64,000 bases of DNA, from positions 186,001 through 250,000 of the forward strand of contig JAFKFH010000008.1 of assembly GCA_017307375.1 (NCBI GenBank), read 5' to 3'. Positions 9,263-17,095 of this stretch are shown piece after piece. The DNA is from Alphaproteobacteria bacterium. GTDB taxonomy: Bacteria > Pseudomonadota > Alphaproteobacteria > Ferrovibrionales > Ferrovibrionaceae. Position numbers and translations under genes: made by a program. The notes below the pieces were generated by a model. The model made no database searches. It was not told the DNA's origin and saw only the letters and a list, made by a program, of their open reading frames with translations. Each line of letters opens with the position of its first letter. Within the stretch, counting starts at the first letter, position 1.

Positions 9263-9969
9263 TGATCGTCGAAACCGTCGACCGCCTGCTGCGCGACAAG
9301 GCCGGTGCCACGCCGGCCACCGTTGCCCAGGCCCTGGAGGACCTGGGGCTGCCGGCGATGCTGGTCCCCGATGGCGATGGCCCTGGCATGGCCACGCCGG
9401 GCGAGGCGGCGGATGTCGTGATTCGCATCGGCTACCACATGGCCCCTGTATCGATCGCCGACATGATCCTCGCCGCCGGTGGCCGGCTCTGCTCCGAGCG
9501 AGGTGCCCTTTCGAGATCGCTGCTGATGGCGGGGGCGTTGAGCCGTCTGCTCGACGATTGCGTCGACTACGCCGGAACGCGCAAGCAGTTCGGCCGGCCG
9601 ATCGGCAATTTCCAGGCCGTCCAGCAGATGTTGGCCGTTCTGGCCGGCGAGGCCGCGGCGGCCGGCATCGGCGCCCGCTTCGCCGCCTCGCGGCTCGGCC
9701 GCCCGGATTTCGGCCTTGCCGTGGCCGCCGCCAAGATCCGCTGCGGACAGGCCGCCGGCCGCGGCATGCGCATCGCCCATCAGGTATTCGGCGCCATCGG
9801 TTTTACCCGCGAACACCACCTGCATCGCCTGACGAACGGCTTGCGCGATTGGCGGGACGATTTCGGCACCGAACATCATTGGGCCGAGCATCTCGGCCAA
9901 GCCGCACGCCAGGCCGGCGCGCTGTGGCCGTTCATCACGGCAATCGGGTCAGACGGCAGTCCGCAGTAG
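9262..9969 (+). CDS. Short acyl-CoA dehydrogenase-like partner protein
   Basis: A 235-residue protein with the C-terminal helical domain of acyl-CoA dehydrogenases (DYAGTRKQFGRPIGNFQAVQ, then HQVFGAIGFTREHHLHRLT) but only a much shortened N-terminal part. The central beta domain between them is essentially missing. ATG 9262 overlaps the TGA of the preceding gene, implying joint production. Paired acyl-CoA dehydrogenase genes encoding alpha2beta2 enzymes are known, for example in actinobacterial sterol side-chain breakdown, and this pair may be similar; the substrate is unknown. The 3' end overlaps the convergent VWA gene by 21 bases. Confidence 0.7.
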   Translation: MIVETVDRLLRDKAGATPATVAQALEDLGLPAMLVPDGDGPGMATPGEAADVVIRIGYHMAPVSIADMILAAGGRLCSERGALSRSLLMAGALSRLLDDCVDYAGTRKQFGRPIGNFQAVQQMLAVLAGEAAAAGIGARFAASRLGRPDFGLAVAAAKIRCGQAAGRGMRIAHQVFGAIGFTREHHLHRLTNGLRDWRDDFGTEHHWAEHLGQAARQAGALWPFITAIGSDGSPQ

Positions 9970-11304
9970 CTCCGCCACCACCCGTTCGAGGTCGCGCAGC
10001 GATGCGCAGGTCAGCGCCCGGTCGCAATGCGGCGCCAGGCGCTTCATTTCGCTGTCGCCCGAACCCCAGAGGCCGCGCGGCTCGGGGTTGAGGAACAGCA
10101 CGCGCCGGGCCCGGTCATGGATCTGCTTGAGAATGTCGGCACGCGGGTCGCCGTAGTTCGAGCGGGCATCGCCCAGAATCAGCACGGTGGTCCGATGGTC
10201 GACATCGGCCATCGCGTGTTCGGCGAAGTCGGCGAAGGCGCGGCCATAGTCGGTCGAGCGGCTGCCATAGCGGTCTAGCGCCTCGCCCAGCGCCGCCTCG
10301 ATATCATCGCCGACAAGCAGGTCGGTGATCTCGCCAAGTTCGCCCGAGAACGCGAACGAACGGACCTGGGGCAGCACTTCCTGCAGGCTGTGCAGGAACA
10401 TCAGCAGAAACCGGGACACGGCGGCGACCGAGCCGGAGACGTCGCAGATCGCCATGACCTTGGGCCGGTCGACGCGATGCTTCTTCCAGACGGTATGGAA
10501 CAGATGCCCGTCGAACTCGATGTTGGCGCGGATGGTGCGGCGGACGTCGAGCTGGCCACGGCGGGCACGCCGGGCACGGCGCGAATGCAGCGCGATCAGC
10601 TTCCTGGCCATGCGCCGGACCAGCCCGCGCATGATGGCCATGTCGCGGCGGTCGATGTTTGACAGCCGCAGGCGCGACAACATGTCCTCGCGCAGTTGCC
10701 GCCCGGCATTGGCGGCAACCAGTTCCAGCTGCCGCTCGACGTAGTCGTAGACCTGGGACTGCAGGCGGGCGCGGGCCTCGATCAGCCGGTCGGCAACTGC
10801 CGGATCGTTGTCGATCCGCTCGTCCAGCCCGGCCAGGCCCATCGCCTCCATGATCCGCCGGGTAAACTGCCCGCGCTGGGTGAAGATGCGGATCTGGTTG
10901 AGCTGGACGGCGCGCGCCGCCTCGGCCAGCGCCATCTGCAGCCCGGCCTGATCACCGCCGAGCAGCATGTCGGCGAGGTCGCCAGCCGGCTGCCCCTGGC
11001 CGCTGCCGGTACCCCCGCCAGGCAAGCCGCCGGCCCCCGGCACCGCATCTCCTGCATCGGGCTGGTCATCCGGGTTCTCGCCGGCAAAGGGCGTGAAGCT
11101 GAAGAAGCGGTCGAACACGTCGGTGAAAGCCGACTTCTCGCCCTCGGTCTTGGCCAGCACCTGCGACAGGGCATCGTGCAGCACGGCCCGATCGTCATAG
11201 CCGACCAGGCCGAGCACCGCGCCGGCATCGATCGCCTCGGCAGTCGAGATCCGGATGTCGGCCGCGCGCAGCGTGCGGATGAAGTCACCGAGGACGGCAG
11301 TCAT
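9949..11304 (-). CDS. VWA domain protein (CoxE-like)
   Basis: A 451-residue protein. The C-terminal half is a von Willebrand factor A domain with a MIDAS-type DVSGS motif (AICDVSGSVAAVSRF), preceded by a long helical segment and a Gly/Pro-rich linker (about residues 85-110). VWA proteins of this CoxE-like type act with a MoxR-family ATPase to remodel or load metal into partner enzymes. That ATPase is encoded immediately upstream, and ATG 11304 overlaps its stop as ATGA. No CO dehydrogenase-like target gene is present in the window, so the client is unknown. Confidence 0.85.
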   Translation of the reverse strand: MTAVLGDFIRTLRAADIRISTAEAIDAGAVLGLVGYDDRAVLHDALSQVLAKTEGEKSAFTDVFDRFFSFTPFAGENPDDQPDAGDAVPGAGGLPGGGTGSGQGQPAGDLADMLLGGDQAGLQMALAEAARAVQLNQIRIFTQRGQFTRRIMEAMGLAGLDERIDNDPAVADRLIEARARLQSQVYDYVERQLELVAANAGRQLREDMLSRLRLSNIDRRDMAIMRGLVRRMARKLIALHSRRARRARRGQLDVRRTIRANIEFDGHLFHTVWKKHRVDRPKVMAICDVSGSVAAVSRFLLMFLHSLQEVLPQVRSFAFSGELGEITDLLVGDDIEAALGEALDRYGSRSTDYGRAFADFAEHAMADVDHRTTVLILGDARSNYGDPRADILKQIHDRARRVLFLNPEPRGLWGSGDSEMKRLAPHCDRALTCASLRDLERVVAELLRTAV

Positions 11305-12251
11305 CCGGCCTTGCGCGCCCGGGCCACCAGCGCGTGCAACTCCGCCTCGGCCGTATCGATGTCGTCCTGGAACTTGAGCAGCACGTTGAGCGTCTGGCGC
11401 ACCAGCTCGGGCTCGATCTCGCGGGCGTGCAGCAGGACCAGCGCGCGGGCCCAGTCGATCGTCTCGCTGACCGCCGGCTTCTTCTTCAGGTCTAGCCCGC
11501 GCAGGCCCTGGACAAAGGCGACGAGCTGGGCGCGCAACCGGTCCTCGGCATCCGGCACCCGCGCCCGGATGATCCGCTGCTCCAAAGCCGGATCGGGGAA
11601 CGGGATGAACAGGTGCAGGCAGCGCCGCTTCAGGGCATCGCCGATCTCGCGGGTGTTGTTCGAGGTCAGGAAGACGATCGGAATGGTCTTCGCCTTGATC
11701 GTGCCGAGTTCGGGAATCGATATCTGGAAGTCCGAAAGCAGTTCGAGAAGAAATGCCTCGAACTCGTCGTCCGACTTGTCGATTTCGTCGATCAGCAGCA
11801 CCGCGCCCTCGGGCGCCCACAGCGCCTTGAGCAGCGGCCGGGGTTCAAGAAATTCCTCGTTGAAGAAGGTGTCGTCGAACTCGTGCAACCGGGCGATCGA
11901 CTCCTTCAGGCCCTGCGCACCGGCGAGCAGATCGCCGAGCTTCTCCTTCAGCACCTGGGTGTAGAGCAGTTGCTTGCCGTATTTCCACTCATAGAGCGCC
12001 TTGGCTTCGTCGAGGCCTTCGTAGCATTGCAGCCGGATCAGCGGCTTGCCGGTCAGCGCGGCCGTGGCCTTCGCCAGTTCGGTCTTGCCGACGCCTGGCG
12101 GCCCCTCGATCAGCAGCGGCTTTTCCAGCTTCTGGGCCAGAAAGATCGCCGTGGCGATCGACCGGTTGCAGATATAGCCGGCGGTGGCGAAGGATTGCTC
12201 GATGGCGCCGATCGCGGCGAGCGGAGAGACTTGGTCAGTCGACTGGTTCAT
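11301..12251 (-). CDS. MoxR-family AAA+ ATPase (CoxD-like)
   Basis: A 316-residue AAA+ ATPase with Walker A GPPGVGKTE, Walker B AVLLIDEIDKSDDEFE, sensor-1 FLTSNNTRE and an arginine-finger-like region DALKRRCLHLF. MoxR/CoxD ATPases pair with VWA proteins as chaperones in cofactor insertion. The start at ATG 12251 is chosen because the frame upstream lies inside the DUF1810 gene; the two genes overlap by 17 bases. It belongs to the leftward unit xthA, DUF1810, MoxR, VWA, in which all four genes overlap. Confidence 0.88.
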   Translation of the reverse strand: MNQSTDQVSPLAAIGAIEQSFATAGYICNRSIATAIFLAQKLEKPLLIEGPPGVGKTELAKATAALTGKPLIRLQCYEGLDEAKALYEWKYGKQLLYTQVLKEKLGDLLAGAQGLKESIARLHEFDDTFFNEEFLEPRPLLKALWAPEGAVLLIDEIDKSDDEFEAFLLELLSDFQISIPELGTIKAKTIPIVFLTSNNTREIGDALKRRCLHLFIPFPDPALEQRIIRARVPDAEDRLRAQLVAFVQGLRGLDLKKKPAVSETIDWARALVLLHAREIEPELVRQTLNVLLKFQDDIDTAEAELHALVARARKAG

Positions 12252-12690
12252 GGCGGCCACCATGCCATTCCAGGCCGAGGAGGTCGAGTGTCCGCTGATC
12301 GGGCCGGCCACCGCACAGCCTGTCGACAGCCTCGCGGAACGGCCCGTCGCCGGCCAGGGCGAACAGGGTCATCGACGAGCGGAATTTCACGTCGTCGGGC
12401 GAACCGAATATCTCGTGCAGGCCGCGCTCCGCCACGGCCAGAACCAGCCCGGTGCAATGGCGAAGCCGCGGCCCCAGCAGCGGATGAGCCAGGTAGGCCC
12501 GCGCCTCGGCGAGCGAGGCGAGGCCATAGCGCAGTGCCGTCGCCGATGTCCCCAGGCCCTTCAACTGGGGAAACACGAACCACATCCAGTGGCTGCGCTT
12601 GCGGCCGGCGGCCAGTTCGGCCTGGGCTGCACCGATCGCCGGCTGCTGGGCGACCACGAAGCGGTCGAGATCGAACGGGTCGCGGGTCAT
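12235..12690 (-). CDS. DUF1810 family protein
   Basis: A 151-residue protein with hallmarks of DUF1810: DPFDLDRFVVAQ at the start, GRKRSHWMWFVFPQLKGLG, then a run of HPLLGPRLRHC. The family is widespread and poorly characterised, with no proven activity. ATG 12690 overlaps the TGA of xthA (ATGA) and has AGGAGA upstream, so it is likely co-translated with exonuclease III. Its end overlaps the MoxR ATPase start. Confidence 0.82.
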   Translation of the reverse strand: MTRDPFDLDRFVVAQQPAIGAAQAELAAGRKRSHWMWFVFPQLKGLGTSATALRYGLASLAEARAYLAHPLLGPRLRHCTGLVLAVAERGLHEIFGSPDDVKFRSSMTLFALAGDGPFREAVDRLCGGRPDQRTLDLLGLEWHGGRHEPVD

Positions 12691-13481
12691 CGGCGTCTCC
12701 TGATCCTTGCCGGCCGCAATTCGATCCAGACCGGCGCATGGTCGCTTGCCTTCTCCCAACCGCGGACATGGCGGTCGACCTGGGCATCCTGCAGATCGAC
12801 CGCCAGCCCGGGGCTCAGCAGCAGATGGTCGATCCGCAATCCGGCATTCCGGGCATAGGCATTCCGGAAATAGTCCCAGAATGTATAGATCGGCACGCCG
12901 GGATGAAGGTGGCGCAACGCGTCCGTCCAGCCTTGCGCGACAAGCTCGCGGAAGGCCGCGCGAACCTCCGGGCGGAACAGCGCGTCCTTGACCCAGCGCT
13001 GCGGCTTGTAGACGTCGATGTCGGCAGGCATGACGTTGAAATCGCCGGCCAGAACGACAGGCAGGTCGAGCTCGATCAGTTCCGCGGCGTAATCGGCCAA
13101 GCGGGCGAACCAGCGCCGCTTGTAGTCGAATTTCGGGCCTGGCGCCGGATTGCCGTTGGGTAGGTAGAGGCACCCGATCAAGATACCGTCGACGACGGCT
13201 TCGATGTAGCGGCTGTGGGCGTCGTCGGCGTCGCCGGGCAGGCCCCGCCGGCTTTCGACCGGCGTTGCGCCCCGTGCCAGGATGGCAACGCCGTTCCAGC
13301 TCCTCTGGCCCTGCCAGATCGCGCCGTAGCCGGCCGCCTCGATTGCCGCGACCGGAAACTTCTCGTCCGGTGCCTTCAACTCCTGCAGGCAGACGACATC
13401 GGGTTTGGCCTCGCCGAGCCATCGCAGCAGCAGTTCCAGCCGGCCATTGACGCCGTTGACGTTGAACGTGGCGATTTTCAT
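12687..13481 (-). CDS. xthA: Exodeoxyribonuclease III
   Basis: A 264-residue endonuclease/exonuclease/phosphatase-fold protein: MKIATFNVNGVNGRL, CLQELKAPDEKFP (metal-binding Glu), LAGDFNVMPADIDVY (catalytic Asp and Asn) and the terminal ASDHAPVWIEL (catalytic Asp-His). It cleaves the backbone at abasic sites and trims 3' ends in base-excision repair. Length and motif order are those of XthA. It is the first gene of the leftward unit with DUF1810, MoxR and VWA; whether that co-expression means anything functional is not evident. Confidence 0.93.
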   Translation of the reverse strand: MKIATFNVNGVNGRLELLLRWLGEAKPDVVCLQELKAPDEKFPVAAIEAAGYGAIWQGQRSWNGVAILARGATPVESRRGLPGDADDAHSRYIEAVVDGILIGCLYLPNGNPAPGPKFDYKRRWFARLADYAAELIELDLPVVLAGDFNVMPADIDVYKPQRWVKDALFRPEVRAAFRELVAQGWTDALRHLHPGVPIYTFWDYFRNAYARNAGLRIDHLLLSPGLAVDLQDAQVDRHVRGWEKASDHAPVWIELRPARIRRRR

Positions 13482-13640
13482 CGGAAGCGCAACCCGCTCA
13501 GCAACTTGACCGGGCCAACCCGGCCAGCGGCCATCGGGTTCCGGCAGGGCTAAGGCGGTTCTAGTTCCAATTTTGATTTGACCGAGAATTGATCGGCAGT
13601 TCAGAAACAAGCCGATTGCCTTAAAGGGGGAGTAATCATC

Positions 13641-14375
13641 TTGCAAGCAAGCCGTCTTGCCATTGTTGCCGCGGCCGTCATCGGGCTTGGCATCACCGCC
13701 GCCCAGGCCGAACCCGCCGGGCTCTACCTGCGCGGCGAAGCCGGCTGGTCCTGGGCGCATTCCAACGATTTCAGCGATCGCCAGGGCCAGTACGCGAACG
13801 GTTGCGTCATCTGCAATTCGCCGGGCCCGTCGGGTCTTGGGTCGTCGGCGCTGCTCGGCGCCGGCGTCGGCTATCGGCTGACCGACCTGTTCCGGGTCGA
13901 GGCGATGGTCGACTACCGGGGCTGGTACAAGCTGGACGGCACCGACGGCCAGGGCACGCAATACCGCGCCGATGCCTCGTCGCTCGCCGGCATGCTGAAC
14001 GGCTATGTCGACCTGCCGTGGAACCTCGGGCCGGTGAAGCCCTATCTGGGCGCCGGCCTCGGCGTCGCGCACAACCGCCTCGGCGCAATCACGCAGAGCT
14101 TCACGATCCCCGGCATCGGCGCCGGCTACGAGAACGATCCCGGCGGCAGCCGCACGAACTTCGCCTGGCAGGCGATGCTGGGCCTCTCCTGGGCGGTAAG
14201 CGACCGGATCACGGTGGATGCCGGCTATCGCTATTTCGACGGCGGCAAGATGCAGTCGTCGGCCGGGACCTCCACCTTCGGCGTCGCCGGTTCGGCCATC
14301 AACGTCCCGACCGACGGGATTTCGGGCCGGTTTACCGCCAGCGAGGCCGTCATCGGCCTGCGCTACCGTTTCTGA
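13641..14375 (+). CDS. Outer-membrane beta-barrel protein
   Basis: A 244-residue exported protein. It probably starts at TTG 13641, ten bases after a purine-rich AAAGGGGGA. The signal peptide ends at AQA near residue 22. The mature part shows alternating beta-strand patterns and the terminal aromatic GLRYRF that closes many outer-membrane barrels. It resembles small opacity/OmpW-like barrels (about eight strands). It precedes another exported protein by 11 bases. Function unknown. Confidence 0.75.
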   Translation: MQASRLAIVAAAVIGLGITAAQAEPAGLYLRGEAGWSWAHSNDFSDRQGQYANGCVICNSPGPSGLGSSALLGAGVGYRLTDLFRVEAMVDYRGWYKLDGTDGQGTQYRADASSLAGMLNGYVDLPWNLGPVKPYLGAGLGVAHNRLGAITQSFTIPGIGAGYENDPGGSRTNFAWQAMLGLSWAVSDRITVDAGYRYFDGGKMQSSAGTSTFGVAGSAINVPTDGISGRFTASEAVIGLRYRF

Positions 14376-14386
14376 GGATTTCGCCT

Positions 14387-15496
14387 ATGAACTGGTTCAA
14401 GCGCCTGGCGCTCACCCTGTCGCTGCCGCTGCTGTTCGCCGCCGGCGAAGCGTCGGCGCGCACTTCCGTCTTCATTCTCAATTACGACGTCTCGACGAAC
14501 GGCCAGGGCACCCCCACAGCGACCTTCAACCCGCCGGGGTCGAGTTGCTCGCTCGGCCTTTTTTCCAATTGCACCGTCGACGTGCAGGCCGGCCAGACGC
14601 TGTCGATCTCGATCGGCCTGCCGACCGGCCAGGTCGTGACGGGCTGGAGCGGGCTCTGCGCCGCGGCCGGCACCGCCACCAGCGCGACGATCACGATTCC
14701 CGCAAACTCGGGGTCCGCCCCGACCTGCGGCGTCGTCGTTCGCAGCGTGGCCCCGCCGACGCCGCAGACCGGCTGGTGGTGGGCGCCGGGCGAAGGCGGC
14801 TCGGGCTACGCGCTTGCCGTCAACGGCAATGACAGCATGTTCATCGCCTTCTTCGGCTATCGCGACAACGGCCAGCCGCTGTGGCGGGTCGCCACCGCCC
14901 CGCGGGTCACGACGGCGCCGTCGGCCCGCGCCTATCGCGGCACCTTGCAGGAAATGGCCGGCGGCGGCACGCTGGCCGGCGGCGAGCGGGGCAATGCCCA
15001 GCCCGTGAACAGCTCGGTCGAGCTGACCGCGAACTTCACCTCCGCCACGGCCGGCCGGCTGACCCTGCGCAACGCCGCCACCGGCCAGTCGGAGACCAAG
15101 CTGATCCAGCGCTACCCGATCAGCGGCTCGACGGTGCAACCCTCGCCCGACAACGCCATCTGGACCGGCTGGTACTGGGACAGCAACCAACCGGGCGTCG
15201 GCTATTTCATCGAGCAGCAGGGCAACGCGGCCTTCATCGGCGCCTTTGCCTACGACACGACCGGCGCGCCAATCTGGTATGTCAGCAGCGGCACGGTCTT
15301 GCCGACCGGTGCCGGCTATCAACTGCAGGCGCCGCTGAACTCCTATACCGGCGGCTCGCCGTTCGGCACCCGGCCCCCGGTCAACACCCCGACACCGGTA
15401 TCGGCCGGATCGCTGACCGCGAACCTCGCCCGCGCCGGGCTGACGCTGCAGCTCTCGACGGGTCGCGGCATCGTTCCCGGCTTCTACAACTGGTGA
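14387..15496 (+). CDS. Secreted protein with duplicated Trp-rich repeats
   Basis: A 369-residue protein with a signal peptide (cleaved after GEASA) and an internal duplication of about 40 residues. The first copy is TGWWWAPGEGGSGYALAVNG followed by FFGYRDNGQPLWR; the second is TGWYWDSNQPGVGYFIEQQG followed by FAYDTTGAPIWYVSSG. Similar Trp/Gly repeats occur in secreted proteins of unknown role in other proteobacteria. An N-terminal segment has four Cys that may form disulfides. Function not recognised; co-location with the outer-membrane barrel suggests an envelope or extracellular role. Confidence 0.7.
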   Translation: MNWFKRLALTLSLPLLFAAGEASARTSVFILNYDVSTNGQGTPTATFNPPGSSCSLGLFSNCTVDVQAGQTLSISIGLPTGQVVTGWSGLCAAAGTATSATITIPANSGSAPTCGVVVRSVAPPTPQTGWWWAPGEGGSGYALAVNGNDSMFIAFFGYRDNGQPLWRVATAPRVTTAPSARAYRGTLQEMAGGGTLAGGERGNAQPVNSSVELTANFTSATAGRLTLRNAATGQSETKLIQRYPISGSTVQPSPDNAIWTGWYWDSNQPGVGYFIEQQGNAAFIGAFAYDTTGAPIWYVSSGTVLPTGAGYQLQAPLNSYTGGSPFGTRPPVNTPTPVSAGSLTANLARAGLTLQLSTGRGIVPGFYNW

Positions 15497-15531
15497 TACC
15501 GGGTTAGCGAGAACGCCTCGCACTTGCAAAA

Positions 15532-15569
15532 CCTGATCATCGCTGCCATCCATGGCGGCGATGATCAGG
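15532..15569 (+). promoter_or_regulatory. 38-bp near-perfect palindrome before the ECF sigma gene
   Basis: Two 18-base arms (15532-15549 and 15552-15569) are complementary except for one T opposite G, which still pairs as G-U in RNA; the centre is CC. It ends eight bases before GTG 15578. It could form a very stable mRNA hairpin or bind a dimeric regulator. No T-run follows, so it is not a classical terminator, although it also lies 36 bases after the preceding gene. Confidence 0.6.
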
Positions 15570-15577
15570 CCCGCTGC

Positions 15578-16075
15578 GTGACTCGACCGATCGACCTCGT
15601 CGCCCTCGTGCGCACCCATGGCGCGGCATTGCGCCGTTTCCTGCGGCGCCAGCTTGATTCGGCCGACGCGGCCGAGGACCTGTCGCAGGAGACCTATCTG
15701 CGGCTTGCGCGGCTCGGCGATGGCGACGATATCGCCGACCAGCGCGGCTATCTGTTCACCATCGCCTCGAACCTCGCCCGCGACCATCGGCGCCGCCTGC
15801 GGCGCGAAGGCACGACCGAGCCGGTGGCAACCCTCGAGGTGCTGCACTGCCCGGCCCCCGATCCGGAACGCACCGTCGCTGCGCGGCAGGAACTGGCGGC
15901 ACTCGAGCAGGCGATCGCCGCCCTGCCCCCGCGAACCCGGGAAATCCTGCTGCTGTTCCGGGTCGAGGGCTGGACCCGGCGGCAGATCGCCGACCATCTC
16001 GGTCTCTCGCCAAAGACCGTGGAGTACCACGTGCAGCAGGCGATGCTGCGCTGCCGGGCCGCCATCGATGGCTGA
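15578..16075 (+). CDS. ECF RNA polymerase sigma factor, FecI-like
   Basis: About 165 residues with sigma region 2 (SADAAEDLSQETYLRLARL, then DQRGYLFTIASNLARDHRRR) and region 4 (ALPPRTREILLLFRVEGWTR, then GLSPKTVEYHVQQAMLRC). It belongs to the iron-starvation FecI group, whose genes precede fecR and a TonB receptor as here. A TTG at 15524 would also open the frame, but it would place the 38-bp palindrome inside the coding sequence; GTG 15578 is favoured. The gene overlaps fecR by eight bases. It should direct polymerase to the downstream receptor promoter. Confidence 0.88.
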   Translation: MTRPIDLVALVRTHGAALRRFLRRQLDSADAAEDLSQETYLRLARLGDGDDIADQRGYLFTIASNLARDHRRRLRREGTTEPVATLEVLHCPAPDPERTVAARQELAALEQAIAALPPRTREILLLFRVEGWTRRQIADHLGLSPKTVEYHVQQAMLRCRAAIDG

Positions 16076-16997
16076 GCGCGGCTTTACCGAACAGGACTTC
16101 GCCGAGGCCGGTCTGTGGCTTGCCCGCCTGTCCGATGCCACGGCGGCCGAGCGGCGCGACTTTGCCGCCTGGCTTTCCGCCAGTGCCGGCCATCGCGCCG
16201 CCTGGGCGGCCACCCAGGATCTTTATGGTCGCCTGGCCGTCCCCGCCGCCAGATCCCGTCGCCGCCAGTCAAGACGCCTTCCCGGGCCGCTGATGGCAGC
16301 GGCAGCGATCCTGGTCGCGGTCGTCCTGCTTTGGGGGCCGGGCTGGATGATCGCCCTGGAAAGCGATGTCCGCACCACGGTCGGACAACGTGGCGAGCAT
16401 GCCCTACCCGACGGCTCGCGGCTGGAAATCGGCCCGGACAGCGCCGTCGCCTTCGACTTTTCGGCCGAACGGCGCGCCATCAGGCTGATCCGCGGCGAGG
16501 TCTACCTGACCGTGACGCCGAGCGATCGCCGCCCGTTCATCGTGACAGCCGGCGGTGGCGAGACCCGGGTCACCGGGACCGCGTTCGCCGTGCGCACGAT
16601 CGAGGATGGCGCCGTGGTGACGGTGGCCGAGGGCCGGGTCAGGGTCGCCGCCGTCGCCGCGGCGGCGGCCAGCGTCGCCTTGTCGGCCGGTCAGTCGGTG
16701 CGCTACGCCCGCGGCCGTGTCGGCCCGGCGATGACGATCGACGTCGCCACCGACCTTGCCTGGCGGCATGGCCAATTGGCTTTCGTGCAAACCCCGCTGG
16801 CGGAGGTCGCGGCGACGCTGGAACGCTATCTGCCCGCGCGCTTCGTCATTCTCGATCGCGATCTCGGCGACCGGCGCCTGACTGCTGTGTTCGAACAAGG
16901 GCGGCTCGACGACGCGATCGATCGTATCGCCGACAGTCTCGGCCTGACGGTCACGCGATTGCCCGGTCGGTTCATCCTGCTGCAATCCGCCAAGTAA
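16068..16997 (+). CDS. fecR: FecR-family anti-sigma / sigma regulator
   Basis: A 309-residue inner-membrane protein. A cytoplasmic DUF4880-type N-domain (DFAAWLSASAGHRAAW) holds the sigma factor, one membrane helix lies near residues 78-98, and the periplasmic FecR domain has VGQRGEHALPDGSRLEIGPD and IRLIRGEVYLTV. A C-terminal secretin/TonB short N-domain-like segment (FEQGRLDDAIDRIADSLGL) would contact the receptor. It transmits siderophore occupancy from the TonB receptor to the ECF sigma factor encoded just upstream, with which it overlaps. Confidence 0.9.
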   Translation: MAERGFTEQDFAEAGLWLARLSDATAAERRDFAAWLSASAGHRAAWAATQDLYGRLAVPAARSRRRQSRRLPGPLMAAAAILVAVVLLWGPGWMIALESDVRTTVGQRGEHALPDGSRLEIGPDSAVAFDFSAERRAIRLIRGEVYLTVTPSDRRPFIVTAGGGETRVTGTAFAVRTIEDGAVVTVAEGRVRVAAVAAAAASVALSAGQSVRYARGRVGPAMTIDVATDLAWRHGQLAFVQTPLAEVAATLERYLPARFVILDRDLGDRRLTAVFEQGRLDDAIDRIADSLGLTVTRLPGRFILLQSAK

Positions 16998-17047
16998 ATT
17001 TTTCGCGCCGGCCCTAGGCGATCCCCCACGGCCGTCGTCCTGTCTAT

Positions 17048-17070
17048 TGATGCGAGTGCGTCTCATTAGA
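17048..17070 (+). promoter_or_regulatory. Fur box before the TonB receptor gene
   Basis: The sequence TGCGAGTGCGTCTCATTA, with flanking bases, closely matches Fur boxes of the TGCGAAT-N-TTCTCATTA type. It lies 26-48 bases before ATG 17096 and upstream of the ribosome-binding GAGGGGGA. It predicts iron repression of the receptor and PepSY genes independently of fecI-fecR. Confidence 0.6.
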
Positions 17071-17095
17071 TGAATTGTGAGGGGGATACGTACAA

